Shown one piece after another: positions 15,738 through 17,215 of a stretch of DNA of 17,215 bases. The first letter of the stretch is position 1. Each line of letters starts with the position of its first letter. Origin of the DNA: an uncultured Clostridia bacterium (lineage in GTDB: Bacteria > Bacillota > Clostridia > TANB77 > CAG-508); the NCBI GenBank assembly GCA_947625565.1, contig CANQOU010000014.1, forward strand, positions 1 to 17,215, read 5' to 3'. The notes beneath the pieces were generated by a model. It was not told where the DNA came from. It made no database searches and was given only the letters and a program-made list of their open reading frames with translations. Made by a program: the position numbers and the translations under genes.

Positions 15738-16670
15738 ATGACAAAAACATATCAACCATATGATAAAATCTTTAGAAAGGTATTATTTAGTAAAACTCAT
15801 GCTACTGGACTAATTAACCAATATTTTCTTTTAAAAAATAAATTGACTGAGGAAGACATAGAAAGATATACTTGCAAATTTGTAAATTTGCAATTTCAAA
15901 ATAGAGAATCAGATATTTTATATAAAATGAAAAATACCAATGTTTTCTTTTTAATAGAACATCAATCTCGTATAGATTATAATATGGCACAAAGAATTGC
16001 AGAATATCAAATTGAAATTATAAAATTAGAAAATCCAAAAAATGAGAACAAAAAAAATATAATAGTACCACTTATTATACCAATTGTTATCTATACAAAT
16101 AATAAATCTAGATGGGATGCAGCACAAAGTATTGAAGCAATGCAACCCAAATTCAGTGGCTATTTAAACCACAAAATAGGACAATACAATATATTAGACA
16201 TTAACACTTTTGATACTCAAAAACTTTTACACAATAATCTTTTCACTCTAAGAATATTAGGACTAGAAAAGGCAAGAAACAAAGAAGAATTAGATAATAT
16301 ATTTCAATATATATTGTGTACAGAAAAGGATGAACAAAATATTAGAATTTTAAAAGAAATTGCTTATTACGTATATGATACTGTTTTAGAAAATGAAAAA
16401 ATAAAGAAAAAATTTGAAGAATGGGAGGAAGGTGAGAAAAATATGAGTTTTATCGATATATTATTAGAGGAAAAACAAAGTTGGAAGGATGAGGCAAGAA
16501 AAGAAGGAATAAAAGAAGGAATAGAAGAGGGAAAGAAAAAAAGAACATATGAAATAATTATGCAAATGCTAAAGAAACAAATTAGTGAAAATATGATAAT
16601 AGAATTAACAAATATAAAACCAGAGGAATTAAACGAACTAAAAAAAGCTGTAAAAACAGATGGTAAGTAA
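15738..16670 (+). CDS. Rpn-family recombination-promoting nuclease / putative transposase (PD-(D/E)XK)
   Basis: A 310-residue member of the Rpn (YhgA-like, Transposase_31) family of PD-(D/E)XK DNA endonucleases. These promote RecA-independent recombination in E. coli and have been linked to phage defence. The N-terminus DKIFRKVLF matches the family opening. The nuclease core shows Asp59 in SDILY and Glu74-x-Gln76 in FLIEHQS, the D...ExQ pattern, followed by the PIVIYT strand (115-120). The C-terminus has the usual charged helix KEGIKEGIEEGKKK (about 255-268) and a helical tail. The SD AAAGGAG (15716-15722) is 15 nt from the ATG, which is long, and an in-frame TAA at 15726 rules out an earlier start. 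A stronger internal SD and ATG lie at 16424-16445. No terminal repeats or partner transposase are visible, so this is not an insertion sequence. Confidence 0.87.
   Translation: MTKTYQPYDKIFRKVLFSKTHATGLINQYFLLKNKLTEEDIERYTCKFVNLQFQNRESDILYKMKNTNVFFLIEHQSRIDYNMAQRIAEYQIEIIKLENPKNENKKNIIVPLIIPIVIYTNNKSRWDAAQSIEAMQPKFSGYLNHKIGQYNILDINTFDTQKLLHNNLFTLRILGLEKARNKEELDNIFQYILCTEKDEQNIRILKEIAYYVYDTVLENEKIKKKFEEWEEGEKNMSFIDILLEEKQSWKDEARKEGIKEGIEEGKKKRTYEIIMQMLKKQISENMIIELTNIKPEELNELKKAVKTDGK
16443..16670 (+). CDS. Predicted intragenic C-terminal fragment of Rpn (RpnS-like antitoxin)
   Basis: An ATG at 16443 in the same frame as rpn (its codon 236) is preceded by GGAGG (16424-16428) and AAGGTGAG (16429-16436), 6 nt from the ATG and better placed than the SD of the full-length gene. 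Translation would give a 75-residue protein with the helical KEGIKEGIEEGKKK segment and the C-terminal tail but without the nuclease core. In E. coli, rpn genes are known to express such C-terminal proteins (RpnS) from internal starts, and these bind and block the full-length nuclease. Here the SD is direct observation and the antitoxin role is inferred from the family. Confidence 0.6.
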   Translation: MSFIDILLEEKQSWKDEARKEGIKEGIEEGKKKRTYEIIMQMLKKQISENMIIELTNIKPEELNELKKAVKTDGK

Positions 16671-16705
16671 AACATACAAAAATACAAAAAATGGCAAATT
16701 ATCTA

Positions 16706-16734
16706 TTGACAAGCCTGTATCTTTAATGTATAAT
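16706..16734 (+). promoter_or_regulatory. Consensus sigma-A promoter of rpsU
   Basis: TTGACA (16706-16711) and TATAAT (16729-16734), 17 nt apart, match consensus at all 12 positions. The expected start is near 16741, giving a leader of about 56 nt. GCCTGTA in the spacer recurs in the gdpP promoter. Confidence 0.9.
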
Positions 16735-16796
16735 AAATAAAGTTATAGGGTTATCCCACATACAGATTCGTATCGCTGGAAGGAGGGAAATTGTAA

Positions 16797-16967
16797 GTGT
16801 CAGAGATTAAAGTAAATAATGGAAATATAGAAGAAGCCTTAAAAAGGTTTAAAAGACAATGTGCAAGAAATGGAGTTATGCAAGAAGTACGAAAAAGAGA
16901 GCATTATGAGAAACCAAGCGTTAAGAGAAAGAAAAAGTCAGAGGCTGCAAGAAAAAGAAAATTTTAA
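16797..16967 (+). CDS. rpsU: Small ribosomal subunit protein bS21
   Basis: A 56-residue, very basic protein beginning (V/M)SEIKVNNGNIEEALKRFKR, the standard bS21 N-terminus, with RQCARNGVMQEVRKREHYEKPS and a Lys/Arg-rich end (AARKRKF). bS21 sits near the anti-SD region of 16S rRNA on the 30S platform and helps initiation. The start is GTG at 16797, after AAGGAGGG (16780-16787) with a 9-nt gap. The gene has a consensus promoter and its own terminator, so it is transcribed alone and probably at a high level. Confidence 0.96.
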   Translation: MSEIKVNNGNIEEALKRFKRQCARNGVMQEVRKREHYEKPSVKRKKKSEAARKRKF

Positions 16968-16976
16968 GAAAAAATT

Positions 16977-17009
16977 GGGAAGTATATATAATAAAATACT
17001 TCCCTTTTT
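16977..17009 (+). terminator. Rho-independent terminator after rpsU
   Basis: GGGAAGTAT (16977-16985) pairs perfectly with ATACTTCCC (16996-17004) around a 10-nt AT loop, followed by TTTTT (17005-17009). An A-run before the stem could extend the pairing. Confidence 0.95.
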
Positions 17010-17078
17010 GCGATTTTACAGTATAAAGTACTAAAAGATGGATAGAATAAAAATAATTTAGAAAAGAAAGGAAAACTT

Positions 17079-17215
17079 ATGGAATATCAAGTAAAAGAAA
17101 TAAAAAAAGGAATCAATCTTCATTTGATTCATAATGATAAATTTAAAACAAATTTGGTATCTGTATTTTTAACAACACAATTAAATAGAGAAAACGTTAC
17201 AAAAAATGCAATAAT
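17079..17215 (+). CDS. M16-family peptidase-like protein (YfmF-like), 3' truncated by window edge
   Basis: Only the first 45 codons are present. The ATG at 17079 is 6 nt after AAAGGA (17067-17072). The start of the protein, with KKGINLHLIHNDKFKTNLVSVFL, resembles the N-terminus of Firmicute M16 (insulinase/processing-peptidase-like) proteins of the YfmF/YmfF type, in which a G-x-x-(L/V)-H-x-(I/L) strand is followed by KFKT. YfmF-type members lack the zinc motif and work with a YfmH-type partner; in Bacillus the pair is linked to modification of elongation factor P. The catalytic region is outside the window, so active and inactive forms cannot be told apart. Confidence 0.65.
   Translation, partial: MEYQVKEIKKGINLHLIHNDKFKTNLVSVFLTTQLNRENVTKNAI

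Noticed and set aside
15691..15741. A 16-codon ORF that overlaps the rpn start through ATGA
   Set aside because: No SD precedes it, it lies within the likely promoter and SD of rpn, and its composition is that of AT-rich spacer.
1..17215. CRISPR arrays, tRNA or rRNA genes, insertion sequences
   Set aside because: I saw no regularly spaced direct repeats, no cloverleaf or rRNA sequence, and no transposase with terminal repeats; the Rpn protein is a nuclease family without insertion-sequence ends.

Overview
This window is a strongly AT-rich chromosomal segment, roughly 30% G+C by eye. Every recognisable gene lies on the + strand, with purine-rich Shine-Dalgarno (SD) sites, sigma-A-type promoters and U-tailed hairpin terminators. 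Protein sequences and the rpoB-rpoC, gdpP-rplI-dnaB, tilS, ftsH order point to a low-GC Firmicute. An uncultured Clostridia lineage, perhaps from the gut, is the best guess; the order and family are not settled by this sequence alone.

Layout. Bases 1-7175 hold the end of the RNA polymerase operon: rpoB (5' truncated by the window edge) and rpoC, separated by a 111-nt spacer that can fold into a compact branched RNA. A strong hairpin terminator closes the operon. A new promoter then drives gdpP (c-di-AMP phosphodiesterase), rplI (bL9) and dnaB (replicative helicase), closely followed by tilS (tRNA-Ile lysidine synthetase). tilS has no ATG, GTG or TTG start in a sensible place and seems to begin at ACG. 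ftsH (membrane AAA+ protease, TTG start) has its own promoter and is closely followed by a gene for a J-domain protein with one C-terminal membrane segment.

Bases 14715-16670 look accessory. A GNAT acetyltransferase has its own promoter, a leader of about 130 nt and a terminator hairpin just before its SD, which is the layout of an attenuated gene. Its leader shares a conserved loop with base-paired, covarying flanks with the rpoB-rpoC spacer. After a hairpin terminator comes an Rpn-family PD-(D/E)XK nuclease gene. It carries a strong internal SD and in-frame ATG that would produce a 75-residue C-terminal fragment, the arrangement known for Rpn toxins with intragenic antitoxins.

The window ends with a consensus promoter, rpsU (bS21, GTG start), a terminator, and the first 45 codons of an M16-family peptidase-like gene.

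The core genes serve transcription, translation, replication, c-di-AMP turnover and membrane proteostasis. The main points for follow-up are the shared RNA element, the attenuated GNAT leader, the gene-within-gene rpn, and the ACG start of tilS.
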